Shown here: piece after piece, positions 34,733-46,205 of the stretch
Numbering within the stretch: position 1 is the first letter of the stretch
Layout of the letters: every line of letters starts with the position of its first letter
Assembly: GCF_000771745.2 (NCBI RefSeq)
Contig: NZ_JPSL02000038.1
Coordinates: 253,673 to 317,672, forward strand
Reading direction: 5' to 3'
Length of the DNA stretch: 64,000 bases
Source: Thermus filiformis
Lineage (GTDB): Bacteria > Deinococcota > Deinococci > Deinococcales > Thermaceae
Translations under genes and position numbers: made by a program
The notes under the pieces: model-generated
Told to the model about the DNA's origin: nothing
The model's database searches: none
Seen by the model: only the letters and a program-made list of their open reading frames with translations

Positions 34733-35535
34733 GGCCCTTGGAGTTCGCCCTGGCCCTGGTGGCCGCCTTGGCCCTCTGGTTCCTCCTGAGGGAGAAGGCC
34801 CCGGTGGTGGAGCGGGCCCTTTCTGTGCCCCTCGAGGCGGTGGGCCTGGGAAGCGACCGGGTGGCGGACGGCCTGCCCAAGGAGGTTCTGGTGCGCGTCC
34901 GGGGCCCCGCCCCCCTGGTGGAGGACCGGACCCTCCCGGTCTCCGCCTACCTGGACCTCTCGGGGGTGGAGGGGCCTTTCGCCCGGGAGGTCCAGGTGGC
35001 CGTCCCCCAAGGGGTGGAGGTGGTGGAGGTCCGGCCCGCCCGGGTGGAGGGCCGGGTGGAGGCCCTGGTCCGCCAGAGCCTCCCGGTCCTCCTGGTGAGC
35101 CCCGAGGGGCCGGTGACCCCCGAGAGGGCCAGCGTGGAAGCCCAGGGACCCCGGAGCCAGATGGAGAAGGCCCGGCTGGCCCTGGGCCTGGACACCGGGA
35201 AGGAGGAGGTAGCCCTGGTGGCCTTCGGGGAGGAGCCGCTTCCCGGCGTCCGCCTGAGCCCGGACCGGGTGCGGGTGAAAAGCCGCTCCTCCTTCTTGGC
35301 CATCAAGGAGGTCCCCCTCCGCCCCGTCCCCCCAGGGGGGTACCGGGTCCTGGAGTTCTCCCCAAGGACGGTGCGGCTGGTGGGGCCGGAGACGGTCCTA
35401 AAGGACGTGGAGGAGGTAGAGGCCCGGCTGCCCGCCACCCAGGGGGTCTACCAGGGGAGTCTGGACCTCCAGCTCCCCCCGGGGGTAAGCCCGGTGGGGG
35501 TCGTCCTAGGGCGGGCGCGGCTTGCGCTAGAATGA
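34729..35535 (+). CDS. cdaR: CdaR (YbbR-domain) regulator of diadenylate cyclase
   Basis: 268 residues. One N-terminal membrane helix (FALALVAALALWFLL) and three extracytoplasmic YbbR-like repeats with the pattern VPLEAVGLGSDRVADGLPKEVLVRVRG at the start and LVGPETVLKDVEEVEARL at the end. CdaR modulates CdaA from outside the membrane in firmicutes. Overlaps cdaA by ATGA and def by ATGA. Confidence 0.85.
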   Translation: MRPLEFALALVAALALWFLLREKAPVVERALSVPLEAVGLGSDRVADGLPKEVLVRVRGPAPLVEDRTLPVSAYLDLSGVEGPFAREVQVAVPQGVEVVEVRPARVEGRVEALVRQSLPVLLVSPEGPVTPERASVEAQGPRSQMEKARLALGLDTGKEEVALVAFGEEPLPGVRLSPDRVRVKSRSSFLAIKEVPLRPVPPGGYRVLEFSPRTVRLVGPETVLKDVEEVEARLPATQGVYQGSLDLQLPPGVSPVGVVLGRARLALE

Positions 35536-35540
35536 GAAGG

Positions 35541-36116
35541 ATGGCTTTGCCGATCCGCCTCTACGGCGACCCCGTGCTCAAAAAGAAGGCCCTGCCGGTG
35601 ACCGACTTCTCCGGCATCAAGGCCCTGGCCGAGGAGATGCTGGAGACGATGTTTGAGGCCCGGGGGGTGGGGCTGGCCGCCCCCCAGGTGGGCCTCTCCC
35701 AGCGGCTCTTCGTGGCGGTGGAGTACCAGGACGAGCCCGAGGAGGAGGAGCGGCCCCTAAAGGACCTGGTGCGCCGGGTCTACGTGGTGGCCAACCCCGT
35801 GATCACCTACCGGGAGGGCCTCGAGGAGGGGATGGAGGGGTGCCTCTCCCTGCCGGGCCTGTACTCGGAGGAGGTGCCCCGCAGCCTGCGGATCCGGGTG
35901 GAGTACCAGGACGAGTACGGGCAGGGAAAGACCCTGGAGCTCGAGGGCTACATGGCCCGGGTCTTCCAGCACGAGATTGACCACCTGGACGGGGTCCTCT
36001 TCTTTGAGCGCCTGCCCAAGGAGAAGCGGGAGGCCTTCCTGCGGGAGAACCGGGAGGCCCTGGTCCGCTTTCAGAAGGAGGCCAAGGCCCTCTTGAAGGA
36101 GCTCCGGGCGCGATGA
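35541..36116 (+). CDS. def: Peptide deformylase
   Basis: 191 residues from the second ATG; an ATG nine bases upstream, overlapping the cdaR stop, adds three residues not found in the T. thermophilus homologue. All three motifs are present: GVGLAAPQ, EGCLSLPG (Cys metal ligand) and QHEIDHLDG (two His and catalytic Glu). It removes formyl groups from new proteins. Next to fmt, which adds the formyl to initiator tRNA. Confidence 0.95.
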   Translation: MALPIRLYGDPVLKKKALPVTDFSGIKALAEEMLETMFEARGVGLAAPQVGLSQRLFVAVEYQDEPEEEERPLKDLVRRVYVVANPVITYREGLEEGMEGCLSLPGLYSEEVPRSLRIRVEYQDEYGQGKTLELEGYMARVFQHEIDHLDGVLFFERLPKEKREAFLRENREALVRFQKEAKALLKELRAR

Positions 36117-37066
36117 GGGTGGCCTTCTTCGGGAGCCCCGCCTGGGCGGTGCCCGTCCTTAAGGCCCTGGACGAGGCGCACCAGGTGGTCCTGGTGGTCA
36201 CCGCCCCCGACCGGCCCAAGGGCCGGGGGCTGCGCCCCGCCCCCACCCCGGTGGCGGAGTACGCCCAGGCCCGGGGTCTTCCCCTTTTGAAGCCCGAACG
36301 GCTGAGGGGCAACCGGGAGTTCCTCGAGGCCTTCCGGGCGGCCGGACCCGAGGTGGCGGTCATCGCCGCCTACGGGAAGATCCTGCCCAAGGAGGTCCTG
36401 GAGGTCCCCCCCTACGGCTTCCTCAACCTCCACCCCTCCCTCCTGCCCAAGTACCGGGGGGCGGCCCCGGTCCAGTGGGCCCTCATCCGGGGGGAGAAGA
36501 CCACGGGGGTGAGCATCATGAAGACGGAGGAGGGGCTGGACACCGGCCCGGTCTACCTGGCCTACGAGACCCCCATCGGCCCGGAGGAGACCGCCCAGGA
36601 GCTTGCGGAGCGGCTCAGGGACAAGGGGATTGAGCTCCTCCTGGAGGTCCTGAGCCGCCTGCCCCACCTCGAGCCCACCCCCCAGACCGGGGAGGCCAGC
36701 TACGCCCCACCCCTCACCAAGGAGGAGGGCCGGATCCGCTTCGGCGAAAGGGCGGAGGCCATCTATGCCCGCCACCGGGGGGTCCAGCCCTGGCCGGGGA
36801 GCTGGTTCGTCCACGGGGGGGAGCGGGTCCAGGTGCTGGACCTGCGCCCGGTCCAAAGGGAGACCAAGGAGACCTCCGCCCCTCCGGGCACGGTCCTGGA
36901 GGTGGGGGACGGGGTCCTGGTCCAGGCGGGCGAGGGGGCGGTGCGCCTCCTAAAGGTCAAGCCCGAGGGGCGCAGGGCCATGCCCGCCGAGGCCTGGGCC
37001 CGGGGCCGGGGCATCCGGCCCGGGGTTCGTATCGGGGAGCCCAGTGAGGAAGCGGGGAAGCCGTAG
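36113..37066 (+). CDS. fmt: Methionyl-tRNA formyltransferase
   Basis: 317 residues. [16 protein letters not shown] start, the catalytic strand [20 protein letters not shown], the loop [14 protein letters not shown] and a C-terminal OB-like domain ([10 protein letters not shown]). It formylates Met-tRNAi using 10-formyl-THF. Overlaps def by ATGA; ispG starts two bases after its stop. Confidence 0.95.
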   Translation: MRVAFFGSPAWAVPVLKALDEAHQVVLVVTAPDRPKGRGLRPAPTPVAEYAQARGLPLLKPERLRGNREFLEAFRAAGPEVAVIAAYGKILPKEVLEVPPYGFLNLHPSLLPKYRGAAPVQWALIRGEKTTGVSIMKTEEGLDTGPVYLAYETPIGPEETAQELAERLRDKGIELLLEVLSRLPHLEPTPQTGEASYAPPLTKEEGRIRFGERAEAIYARHRGVQPWPGSWFVHGGERVQVLDLRPVQRETKETSAPPGTVLEVGDGVLVQAGEGAVRLLKVKPEGRRAMPAEAWARGRGIRPGVRIGEPSEEAGKP

Positions 37067-37067
37067 C

Positions 37068-39444
<2,377 letters not shown>

Positions 39445-39498
39445 GCCCAAGCCCCGGCGTTGCGGGGCGCGGGGGAGGGCGCTTAAAATGGCCCCAGT

Positions 39499-40734
39499 AT
39501 GACGCCAAGAAACTTGGTATTGGGCCTCCAACATACGGTGGCCATGTTCGGGGCCACGGTTCTGGTCCCCCTCCTCACCGGGCTCAACCCCTCGGTGGCC
39601 CTCTTCACCGCGGGGGCGGGGACCCTGGTCTTCCACCTGGTCACGGGGGGAAGGGTGCCGGTCTTTTTGGGCTCGAGCTTCGCCTTCATCGCCCCCATCC
39701 TCGCGGCCAAGGAGGCGGGGTTCTCCCTAGCCCAGGTGGGGGGTGGGATCGCGGCGGCGGGCCTGGTCTACGCCCTTTTCGCCCTCCTGGTCTATGGGAT
39801 CGGACCGGAGAAGGTGCGCCGCCTCTTTCCGCCCGTGGTCACCGGGCCGGTGATCGTGGTCATCGGCCTGACCCTGGCCCCGGTGGCGGTGGAGATGGCC
39901 TCCAAGGACTGGCTTCTGGCCCTGGTCACCTTCGGAGCGGCCATCGTGGCCGCCGTCTTCTTCCGGGGGCTTTTCCAGATGATCCCCGTGCTCATCGGGG
40001 TGGGGACGGGGTACCTGGTGGCCCTCCTTCTGGGCCGCGTCAACCTCGCCCCCCTCGCGGAAGCGGCCTGGGTGGGGTGGCCCGCCTTCACCCTGGCCCA
40101 GTTTGAGTGGGGGGCCGTCCTCCTCATCGCCCCCGTGGCCTTCGTCACGGTGATGGAGCACATCGGGGACATCCTGACCAACGGGCGGGTGGTGGGGCAG
40201 GACTTCTTCAAGCGTCCGGGCCTCCACCGCACCCTCCTGGGGGACGGCCTCGCCACCAGCCTGGCGGGGCTTCTCGGGGGGCCTGCCAACACCACCTACT
40301 CCGAGAACACCGGGGTCCTGGCGGTGACCCGGGTCTACGACCCGGCCATCTTGCGCATCGCCGCCCTTTTCGCCATCCTCCTCTCCCTAAGCCCCAAGCT
40401 CGCCGCCCTCCTCCAGACCCTGCCCACGGGGGTTTTGGGGGGGATCTCCATGCTCCTCTTCGGGATGATCGCCTCCATCGGCATCCGCACCCTGGCGGAA
40501 GCGGAGATTGACTTCACCCACAGCCGGAACCTGATCGTGGTCTCGGCCGTCCTGGTCCTGGGCCTGGGGGGCGCGGTGGCCAACCTGGGCACCGTGTCCG
40601 TGGCGGGGGCCCAGGTGCCCCTCAAGGTGAGCGGGATGGCCCTGGCCGCCTTGGCGGGAGTGGCGCTGAACCTTCTTCTGCCTCGCCACCTCGAGCCCCC
40701 GGCGCTCGAGGTGGAAGAAGAAAGCCTACCCTAA
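39499..40734 (+). CDS. uraA: Uracil/xanthine permease (NCS2 family)
   Basis: 411 residues with 13-14 membrane spans. [21 protein letters not shown] at the start is the NCS2 signature; [14 protein letters not shown] (charged core residues) and [15 protein letters not shown] are conserved. Most like UraA-type uracil:H+ symporters. TAAAAT at 39484-39489 lies nine bases before the ATG and no ribosome site is visible. Confidence 0.9.
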   Translation: MTPRNLVLGLQHTVAMFGATVLVPLLTGLNPSVALFTAGAGTLVFHLVTGGRVPVFLGSSFAFIAPILAAKEAGFSLAQVGGGIAAAGLVYALFALLVYGIGPEKVRRLFPPVVTGPVIVVIGLTLAPVAVEMASKDWLLALVTFGAAIVAAVFFRGLFQMIPVLIGVGTGYLVALLLGRVNLAPLAEAAWVGWPAFTLAQFEWGAVLLIAPVAFVTVMEHIGDILTNGRVVGQDFFKRPGLHRTLLGDGLATSLAGLLGGPANTTYSENTGVLAVTRVYDPAILRIAALFAILLSLSPKLAALLQTLPTGVLGGISMLLFGMIASIGIRTLAEAEIDFTHSRNLIVVSAVLVLGLGGAVANLGTVSVAGAQVPLKVSGMALAALAGVALNLLLPRHLEPPALEVEEESLP

Positions 40735-40751
40735 AGCCGCCCCGGCCAATC

Positions 40752-40776
40752 GCCCCCTCCCGGGCCGGAAGGGGGC
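40752..40776. terminator. Hairpin between convergent uraA and the AI-2E-type gene
   Basis: GCCCCCT pairs with AGGGGGC around a GC-rich loop. There is no T run, so its role as a terminator is uncertain. Confidence 0.4.
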
Positions 40777-41873
40777 TAGCCCTCCTCGTAGAACCGGCTC
40801 TTTTGGTAGTAGTCCTGGATCAGGACCTTAAGGAAGGCCGCGGCGGGCACGCCCAAGAGGGCCCCCCAGAGGCCGAGGAGGCTGGCCCCGATCAGGATGG
40901 CGGCGATGGCCGTCACCGGGTGGAGGCGGGTGGCCCGGCCCACGATCAGGGGGCCGAAGAGGTTGCCCTCGAGCTGGTTGGCGAGCCACAGGACCAAGAC
41001 GGCCAGAAGGACCTTGCTCAGGCCCATGGGCAGGGCCAGGAGGAGGGCGGGGACGCTGGAGACGATCACCCCCACGAAGGGGATGAGGTTGAAGACCCCG
41101 GCCAGGAAGCCCAAGGAGGCGGCCAGGGGTAGGCCGATCAGCCAGAACCCCACCCCCACCACCAGCCCCACCAGGAAGGCCACCAGAAGCTGCCCCCGGA
41201 CGTAGCCGCCCACGCTTTGGTCCAGCTTCCGGGCCAGCTCCTCGGCCAGGGGCTGGTAGGGCCGGGGAAGGGCCAGGAGGAAGGCCCGGCCGATCCGGGG
41301 CAGGTCGTAAAGGAGGTAGATGGAGATGGTCAGGGCGGTGAGGAGCTGGAGCACCCCTCCCAAAAGGCCGGCGAAGAAGCCGAGAAGGTTCCCCCCCTGG
41401 CCCAAAAGGGCCTGGAGCCAGGAGACCAGGGTCTTCAAGAAGGTGTCCAAAAGGCCCTGGAGCCCCTGGAGGGCCTGGGCCAAAAGGGGGCTCAGCCAGG
41501 CGGGCAGCTCCACGCCCCGGACCCGGTCGGGCAGGCCCTCCGCCCAGGCCAAAAGGGGGGTGAGGAGGCCGGGCAGCTCCTGGGCGAAGCGGGAGAGCTG
41601 GGCCAGGGTCTGGAAGGTGAGGAGGGAGGCCAGCCCCAGGAAGAGGAAGAAGCCCAGGTAGACGGCCGCCACCCCCAGGACCCGGGGCAGGCCCCGGCGC
41701 TCAAAGAACCGGACCACGGGGTGGGTCAGGTAGGCGAAGGCGAAGGCCCAAAGCAGGGTGAGAAGGGCGGAGGAGGCCCGGCCAAGCAGGCGGTAGCCGA
41801 GGTAGAAGAGGAGGAGGTAGACCAGGACCCGGACGTAGGGGTTGGCCCAGACCTTTTGAAAGGCCTCCCGCAT
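40776..41873 (-). CDS. AI-2E family permease
   Basis: 365 residues with about eight membrane spans and a long amphipathic segment in the middle (about 115-150). The family signature near the end (LIPFVGVIVSSVPALLLAL, LEGNLFGPLIVGRATRLHPV) is clear. Members export small molecules or exchange Na+/H+; substrates cannot be read from sequence. Confidence 0.85.
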   Translation of the reverse strand: MREAFQKVWANPYVRVLVYLLLFYLGYRLLGRASSALLTLLWAFAFAYLTHPVVRFFERRGLPRVLGVAAVYLGFFLFLGLASLLTFQTLAQLSRFAQELPGLLTPLLAWAEGLPDRVRGVELPAWLSPLLAQALQGLQGLLDTFLKTLVSWLQALLGQGGNLLGFFAGLLGGVLQLLTALTISIYLLYDLPRIGRAFLLALPRPYQPLAEELARKLDQSVGGYVRGQLLVAFLVGLVVGVGFWLIGLPLAASLGFLAGVFNLIPFVGVIVSSVPALLLALPMGLSKVLLAVLVLWLANQLEGNLFGPLIVGRATRLHPVTAIAAILIGASLLGLWGALLGVPAAAFLKVLIQDYYQKSRFYEEG

Positions 41874-41882
41874 GAGGGCATT

Positions 41883-42575
41883 CTACTTGGAGAGGCCGAA
41901 GAGGGCGCGGGCGGCCTCGAGGAGTGCCTCCCCCTCCAGGCCCTGGCCGAAGAACCGCCCCTCGTCCGGCCGGCCCTCCCAAAGCTCAAAGAGGAGGCGG
42001 CTCGAGGGGGCCAGGCCCGTCCGGCCCACGTAGCCGATGGGGTCGCCCCGGCGCACCCGCGCCCCCACCTCGAGGCCGGGATAAAGGCGGTCCAGGTGGG
42101 CGTAGACGCTGATCCGGCCGTCCTTGTGCCGGATCCAGACCTCCCGGCCCCGGATCCGGTCCATCTCCTCCGGGCCCGCCCCCTCCTTCACCCGCTCCAG
42201 GAGGGCCTTCTCCTCCTCGGGAGAGAGGGGGGTGTAGTCGGCCTCGGCCTTCACCACCTCCCCCGTGGCCGCGGCCACCACCCCCGTACCCGTGAGAACG
42301 GGCACGCAGGCGTCCCCGGTCACGAAGACAAAGCCCGCGTTCACCCCCTTGCGGTAGGGCCTGGGGGCGTTCGGCAGGTTCTCCGGCCGGCGGGGCAGGC
42401 AGGCCCCGGGAAGGGGAAGCCGGTACCCCTCGGGGGCCCAGAGGAGGGCCTCCCGCACCCGGCCCACCTCGGCCCTCAAAGCGGCGAGCTGCCTTCCCCT
42501 TGAGGAGAAGCCCAAAGTGACCACCAGGGCGTAGAGCCCCAAGGCCAGAAGGAGGTAGTGGCCGGGCTTCCACAT
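41883..42575 (-). CDS. LytM/M23-fold protein lacking catalytic residues
   Basis: 230 residues with an N-terminal anchor (about 5-22). The M23 fold is visible in VWIRHKDGRISVYAHLDRLYPGLEVGARVRRGDPIGYVGRTG. However the first zinc-ligand motif HxxxD reads NAGF and the final HxH strand reads LLFEL, so the zinc site is gone. Such inactive LytM proteins activate murein amidases. TATGAT is six bases before the ATG (leaderless). Confidence 0.8.
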   Translation of the reverse strand: MWKPGHYLLLALGLYALVVTLGFSSRGRQLAALRAEVGRVREALLWAPEGYRLPLPGACLPRRPENLPNAPRPYRKGVNAGFVFVTGDACVPVLTGTGVVAAATGEVVKAEADYTPLSPEEEKALLERVKEGAGPEEMDRIRGREVWIRHKDGRISVYAHLDRLYPGLEVGARVRRGDPIGYVGRTGLAPSSRLLFELWEGRPDEGRFFGQGLEGEALLEAARALFGLSK

Positions 42576-42638
42576 GCCCCCATCATATGCTCCCCCCGCC
42601 CGGGCCTGGGCCGAGGGCGGGGGGAGGGACGGGAGGCC

Positions 42639-42935
42639 CTATAGGAGCTTCAGGAGCCGGGCCTTGATCTCCTTGGCGGAGAGGCCTTCCAGGCGCATCC
42701 CCCGGGCCCGGTCTACCAGCTCGTAGACCTTGGGAATGTGGCTCGCCGCCACCCGGAAGGTCACCTCCTGGCCCGCCACCCGGACCTTGACCTTGTGCAG
42801 GTTGGGCTTCTGCCAGCGCTTGCTGATGCCGGTGGTCTTCTTCCCCACCCCGCCTTCCCGCTTGGCCTTACCCCGGCGGACGATGGAGTTCGCCGTTACG
42901 GGCTTCTTTCCGCTGATCTCGCAGACCTTGGACAT
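42639..42935 (-). CDS. rpmB: 50S ribosomal protein L28
   Basis: 98 residues, same length as in T. thermophilus, from the ATG behind [27 protein letters not shown] start with the family's basic centre ([14 protein letters not shown]). A TACAAT element on the minus strand (42962-42967) gives a short leader. Divergent from lspA. Confidence 0.96.
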   Translation of the reverse strand: MSKVCEISGKKPVTANSIVRRGKAKREGGVGKKTTGISKRWQKPNLHKVKVRVAGQEVTFRVAASHIPKVYELVDRARGMRLEGLSAKEIKARLLKLL

Positions 42936-42993
42936 GGCCTCCTCCCACCAAACCAAAGGCGATTGTACCACACCCTCGGTTAGACTGGGAAGG

Positions 42994-43425
42994 ATGTACG
43001 CCCTCGTGCCCCTCCTCCTCGTGCTGGACCAGGTGACGAAGCTCTGGGCCCTGGAGCACCTCTCCCCCGTCCCGAAACCGGTCCTGGGGGACCTCCTCTA
43101 CTTCACCCTGGTGCACAACACCGGGGCGGCCTTCGGCATCCTGGAGGGGCGAAGCTGGGTCCTGGGCTGGGTGAGCCTCCTGGTGGGGGCCTGGCTCCTG
43201 TGGCTTTTGGAAAGGAGGCCCCCGCCCCTCACCGCCTGGGGCCTGGGGATGGTGGCGGCGGGGGCTTTGGGCAACGCGATAGACCGGCTGGGCCGGGGCT
43301 TCGTGGTGGACTTCCTGGACCTGGGGACCCCCTTCCCTTTGGTGGCCAACTTTCCCGTCTTCAACGTGGCGGACAGCCTGGTGACCCTGGGGGTTTTGGT
43401 CCTCCTCCTGGCCCGCAAACGCTGA
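42994..43425 (+). CDS. lspA: Lipoprotein signal peptidase (signal peptidase II)
   Basis: 143 residues, four membrane helices. Catalytic Asp residues in [17 protein letters not shown] and FNVADS; also LDQVTKLWA and [11 protein letters not shown]. It cleaves prolipoprotein signals such as that of the transglycosylase at 5399. TAGACT lies seven bases before the ATG (leaderless). The TGA stop overlaps a palindromic repeat unit. Confidence 0.95.
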   Translation: MYALVPLLLVLDQVTKLWALEHLSPVPKPVLGDLLYFTLVHNTGAAFGILEGRSWVLGWVSLLVGAWLLWLLERRPPPLTAWGLGMVAAGALGNAIDRLGRGFVVDFLDLGTPFPLVANFPVFNVADSLVTLGVLVLLLARKR

Positions 43426-43465
43426 TACCACCCCAGCTTGGCGCAAGCCAAGCTGGGGGCCCCGG
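43424..43465. repeat. 42-bp palindromic repeat unit, stem type AGCTTGGC
   Basis: CCCCAGCTTGGC GCAA GCCAAGCTGGGG with GATACCA and GGCCCCGG flanks. It starts in the lspA stop codon and lies between convergent lspA and aspC. Confidence 0.88.
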
Positions 43466-43490
43466 AGGGTATGAGCGGGCCCTCGAGGCG

Positions 43491-44639
43491 CTAAAGGAGG
43501 GACCCCATCCGCTTTAGGGCCTTCTCCAGGTTCGCCTCGCTGGTGGCGTAGGAGAGCCGGACGTGGCCGAAGGCGGCGAAGTCCGTCCCAGGCACCACCG
43601 CCACCCCCGCCTCCAGAAGCCTCCGGGCCGCCTGCACCTCGTCGGGGGCGATGGGGGAGGTGTCCAGGAGGACGTAGAAGGCCCCTTGAGGACGCACCGC
43701 CTTCAGGCCCAGGGCAAAAAGCCCTTCCAGAAGCAGGTCCCGCCGCCTCCGGTAGGCCTCCCGGGCCGTGGCGATGAAGGCCCGGCTGGCCTCGAGGTTG
43801 GTGAGGGCCTCGAGGGCCGCCCACTGGGCGATGGTGTCAGGGCTGGTGGTGGACTGGCTGGAGACGTCGGCCATGGCCCGGACCACCTCCTTGGGCCCGC
43901 AGGCGTAGCCGATGCGCCATCCGGTCATGGCGAAGGCCTTGGCCGCCCCGTTCACCGTAAGGGTGTGCTCGGGGGCGAGCTGCCCCGGGGAGAAGTGCTC
44001 CCCCTCGTAGATCAGGTGCTCGTAGATCTCGTCGGAGACCAGGTAGAAGTCGTGCTCCACCGCCAGGCGGGCCAGCTCCGCCAGGACCTCCTTAGGGTAG
44101 ACCGCCCCTGTGGGGTTGTTGGGGGAGTTGACCACCAAGGCCTTGGTGCGGGGGGTGACGGCCCGGGCCACCCGGCCGGGGTCCGGGACGAAGCCCTCCT
44201 CGGGGAGGGTCTCCACCACCACCGGCACCCCTCCGGCGAAGCGGACCATCTCCGGGTAGCTCACCCAGTAGGGGCTCAGGACGATGACCTCATCCCCCGG
44301 GTCCAGGATGGCCTGGAAGAGGTTGAAAAGGGCCTGCTTCCCCCCCACGGTGACGATGGTCTCCTCGGGGGTGACGGAAAGGCCGTTTTCCCGGCGGAAC
44401 TTCTCCGCCAAGGCCTCCCGGAGCTCCGGGATCCCCGCTGGGGGGGCGTACTTGGTCTTGCCCTGGGCCAGGGCGCGCCGGGCCGCCTCCTTCACGTGCT
44501 CCGGGGTGTCAAAGTCGGGCTCGCCCGCGGTGAGGGCCACCAGGTCCACCCCCTGGCGCCTTAGCTCCAGCGCCCGGGCGTTCACCGCCACCGTGGCCGA
44601 GGGCTTCATGGCTTTTACCCGCTCGGATAGGCCGCGCAT
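43491..44639 (-). CDS. aspC: Aspartate aminotransferase (class I)
   Basis: 382 residues, very close to the well-studied T. thermophilus enzyme. PLP-Lys lies in NGAAKAFAMTGWRIGY; also SPNNPTGAVY, SDEIYEHL and the C-terminal Arg in HVRLSYATS. It interconverts aspartate/oxaloacetate and glutamate/2-oxoglutarate. TATAAT (44646-44651) six bases before the ATG indicates a leaderless message. Confidence 0.96.
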   Translation of the reverse strand: MRGLSERVKAMKPSATVAVNARALELRRQGVDLVALTAGEPDFDTPEHVKEAARRALAQGKTKYAPPAGIPELREALAEKFRRENGLSVTPEETIVTVGGKQALFNLFQAILDPGDEVIVLSPYWVSYPEMVRFAGGVPVVVETLPEEGFVPDPGRVARAVTPRTKALVVNSPNNPTGAVYPKEVLAELARLAVEHDFYLVSDEIYEHLIYEGEHFSPGQLAPEHTLTVNGAAKAFAMTGWRIGYACGPKEVVRAMADVSSQSTTSPDTIAQWAALEALTNLEASRAFIATAREAYRRRRDLLLEGLFALGLKAVRPQGAFYVLLDTSPIAPDEVQAARRLLEAGVAVVPGTDFAAFGHVRLSYATSEANLEKALKRMGSLL

Positions 44640-44646
44640 GGCAAGA

Positions 44647-45555
44647 TTATACGGCGGGGGCGGGACGGGCCTGCCGCGGCATCTCCTCCTCCCCCACCAC
44701 GAGGAGGCCCAGGGGCTTTAGCTCCACCTGGAAGCGGAGGGCGGCCCCCAGGAGCTCCCCGTCCGCGTGGGCCTCCACCGGCCGGTCAAACTCCACGGCG
44801 AAGTGCCCGCCCGCATAAACCCGGACCTCTTTATGCCCCAGGTGGCGGCCCAGGAGGAGCCGGGGCAGGATGCCCAGGACCCCCAGCCGGCTGAACCGGC
44901 CCGCCAGGACCCCGTGGAGGGCCCCGTCCGCCGGGTCAGCCATGGGGGCGATGGGAATGCCCCCCCCGTAGGTGGGGCCGTTCATCACCGCCAGGAGAAG
45001 GGCGGGCCCCTGGTAGACCTCCTCCCCGTCCACCTGGACCCGGGCCGAGGGGAGGTTTAGGTCCTTCAGCACCAGGGCCAGGGCGTAGAGGTAGCGGGGC
45101 ATACCCCGCAGGAAGGGGGGGGCGGAAAAGGCCTTGCGGGCCACCAAGGCGTCAAACCCGAGGCCCAAGGAGGCCCCGAAGGGCAGGCCGTTCACATACC
45201 CCAGGTCCACCGCCCGCAGGGGGGCGAAGAGGGCGTGCGCCAACGCCTCCGGCCAGGGGCGCCGCCTCAGGCGGAGCATCCGGGCGAAGTCGTTCCCGCT
45301 CCCGATGGGGACCACCCCCAGGGCCTTGTCCGTGCCCGCCACTCCGGAAAGGGCCTCGTGGACCGTCCCGTCCCCCCCCACGGCCACCACCCGGGCCCCA
45401 TTTGGGGCCTGGCGGGCGAGCTCGGCCGCGTGCCCCGGCCCCTCGGTGAGAAAGGCCCGGGCCCCCTTCTCCCGGGCCGCCCGGAGGATCGCCCCAGAGA
45501 GCCTTCCCACCCGGCCCCGGCCCGCCGCCGGGTTGACGATGACCCAGGCTTCCAC
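44647..45555 (-). CDS. Diacylglycerol/lipid kinase family protein
   Basis: 302 residues from a GTG. VIVNPAAGRGR, the nucleotide loop VAVGGDGTVHEAL, GSGNDFARML and the C-terminal domain motif EAHADGELLG mark the YegS/DgkB family. It phosphorylates a membrane lipid at the inner leaflet. It shares a one-base-offset bidirectional -10 with the next gene. Confidence 0.9.
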   Translation of the reverse strand: MEAWVIVNPAAGRGRVGRLSGAILRAAREKGARAFLTEGPGHAAELARQAPNGARVVAVGGDGTVHEALSGVAGTDKALGVVPIGSGNDFARMLRLRRRPWPEALAHALFAPLRAVDLGYVNGLPFGASLGLGFDALVARKAFSAPPFLRGMPRYLYALALVLKDLNLPSARVQVDGEEVYQGPALLLAVMNGPTYGGGIPIAPMADPADGALHGVLAGRFSRLGVLGILPRLLLGRHLGHKEVRVYAGGHFAVEFDRPVEAHADGELLGAALRFQVELKPLGLLVVGEEEMPRQARPAPAV

Positions 45556-45560
45556 CCCTG

Positions 45561-45567
45561 TATTCTA
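45561..45567. promoter_or_regulatory. Shared bidirectional -10 element
   Basis: TATTCTA reads TATTCT on the plus strand (45561-45566) and TAGAAT on the minus strand (45562-45567). Each lies exactly six bases from a start codon (ATG 45573, GTG 45555). Confidence 0.7.
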
Positions 45568-45572
45568 CGGGC

Positions 45573-46196
45573 ATGGGCCTCCTCGCCCACTTCCTCCAGG
45601 GCCCCCACAAGAAGACCACCCTCCTCCTCACCCGGGCGGGGCCGGTGGAAAACCCGGAGCACGTCCTCTACAGCCACCCGGGCCTCCCCTTGAGCGAGGC
45701 GGGGAGGAAGGCCCTCCTCGCCCTCCCCCTGGACCGCTACCCCGTCCGGGCCGTCTACGCCCCGGACAGCCTGGCCGAGGAGGAGGCCGCCCGGCTTCTG
45801 GCCCGCGCCCTGGGGGTGCCCTACGTCCTAGAACCCGCCCTTAGGGAGAGGAGCTGGGGCGCCTGGGAAGGGCGGAGCTTCCGGGAGATCGAGGCCGAGG
45901 AGAAGGCCCTCCTCGAGGCCTGGAAGGAGGACGAGGCCGGCTTTTGCCCCCCGGGGGGCGAGAGCCTCCTCGAGGCCTACCGGCGCATCCGCCCGGCCCT
46001 TCTGGACCTCCTCGCCCGTCACTCGGGAGAGGCGGTGCTCGTGGTGGGCAACTGCACCGTCAACCGGGTGGCCCTCTCCCTGGCCCTGGGCTTTCCCCCG
46101 GAGGAGGGCCTCCGGTACGAGCAGGACTACGCCCGGCTCACCGTCTTGGCCTTCTACGGAAGGGAGGGGGTCCTCCAGGGGCTTAACCTGGGGTAG
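45573..46196 (+). CDS. Histidine-phosphatase-fold protein, catalytic His residues missing
   Basis: 207 residues with the overall order of a PhoE/GpmB-type phosphatase: the opening strand TLLLTRAGPVENPEHVLY in place of xRHGET, LRERSWGAWEGRSF (conserved acidic region) and VVGNCTVNRVALSLALG in place of VSHGGVIR. Both catalytic His are replaced (RHG to RAG; SHG to GNC). It is probably a non-catalytic family member. Leaderless. Confidence 0.75.
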   Translation: MGLLAHFLQGPHKKTTLLLTRAGPVENPEHVLYSHPGLPLSEAGRKALLALPLDRYPVRAVYAPDSLAEEEAARLLARALGVPYVLEPALRERSWGAWEGRSFREIEAEEKALLEAWKEDEAGFCPPGGESLLEAYRRIRPALLDLLARHSGEAVLVVGNCTVNRVALSLALGFPPEEGLRYEQDYARLTVLAFYGREGVLQGLNLG

Positions 46197-46205
46197 ACTA
46201 AGGGC

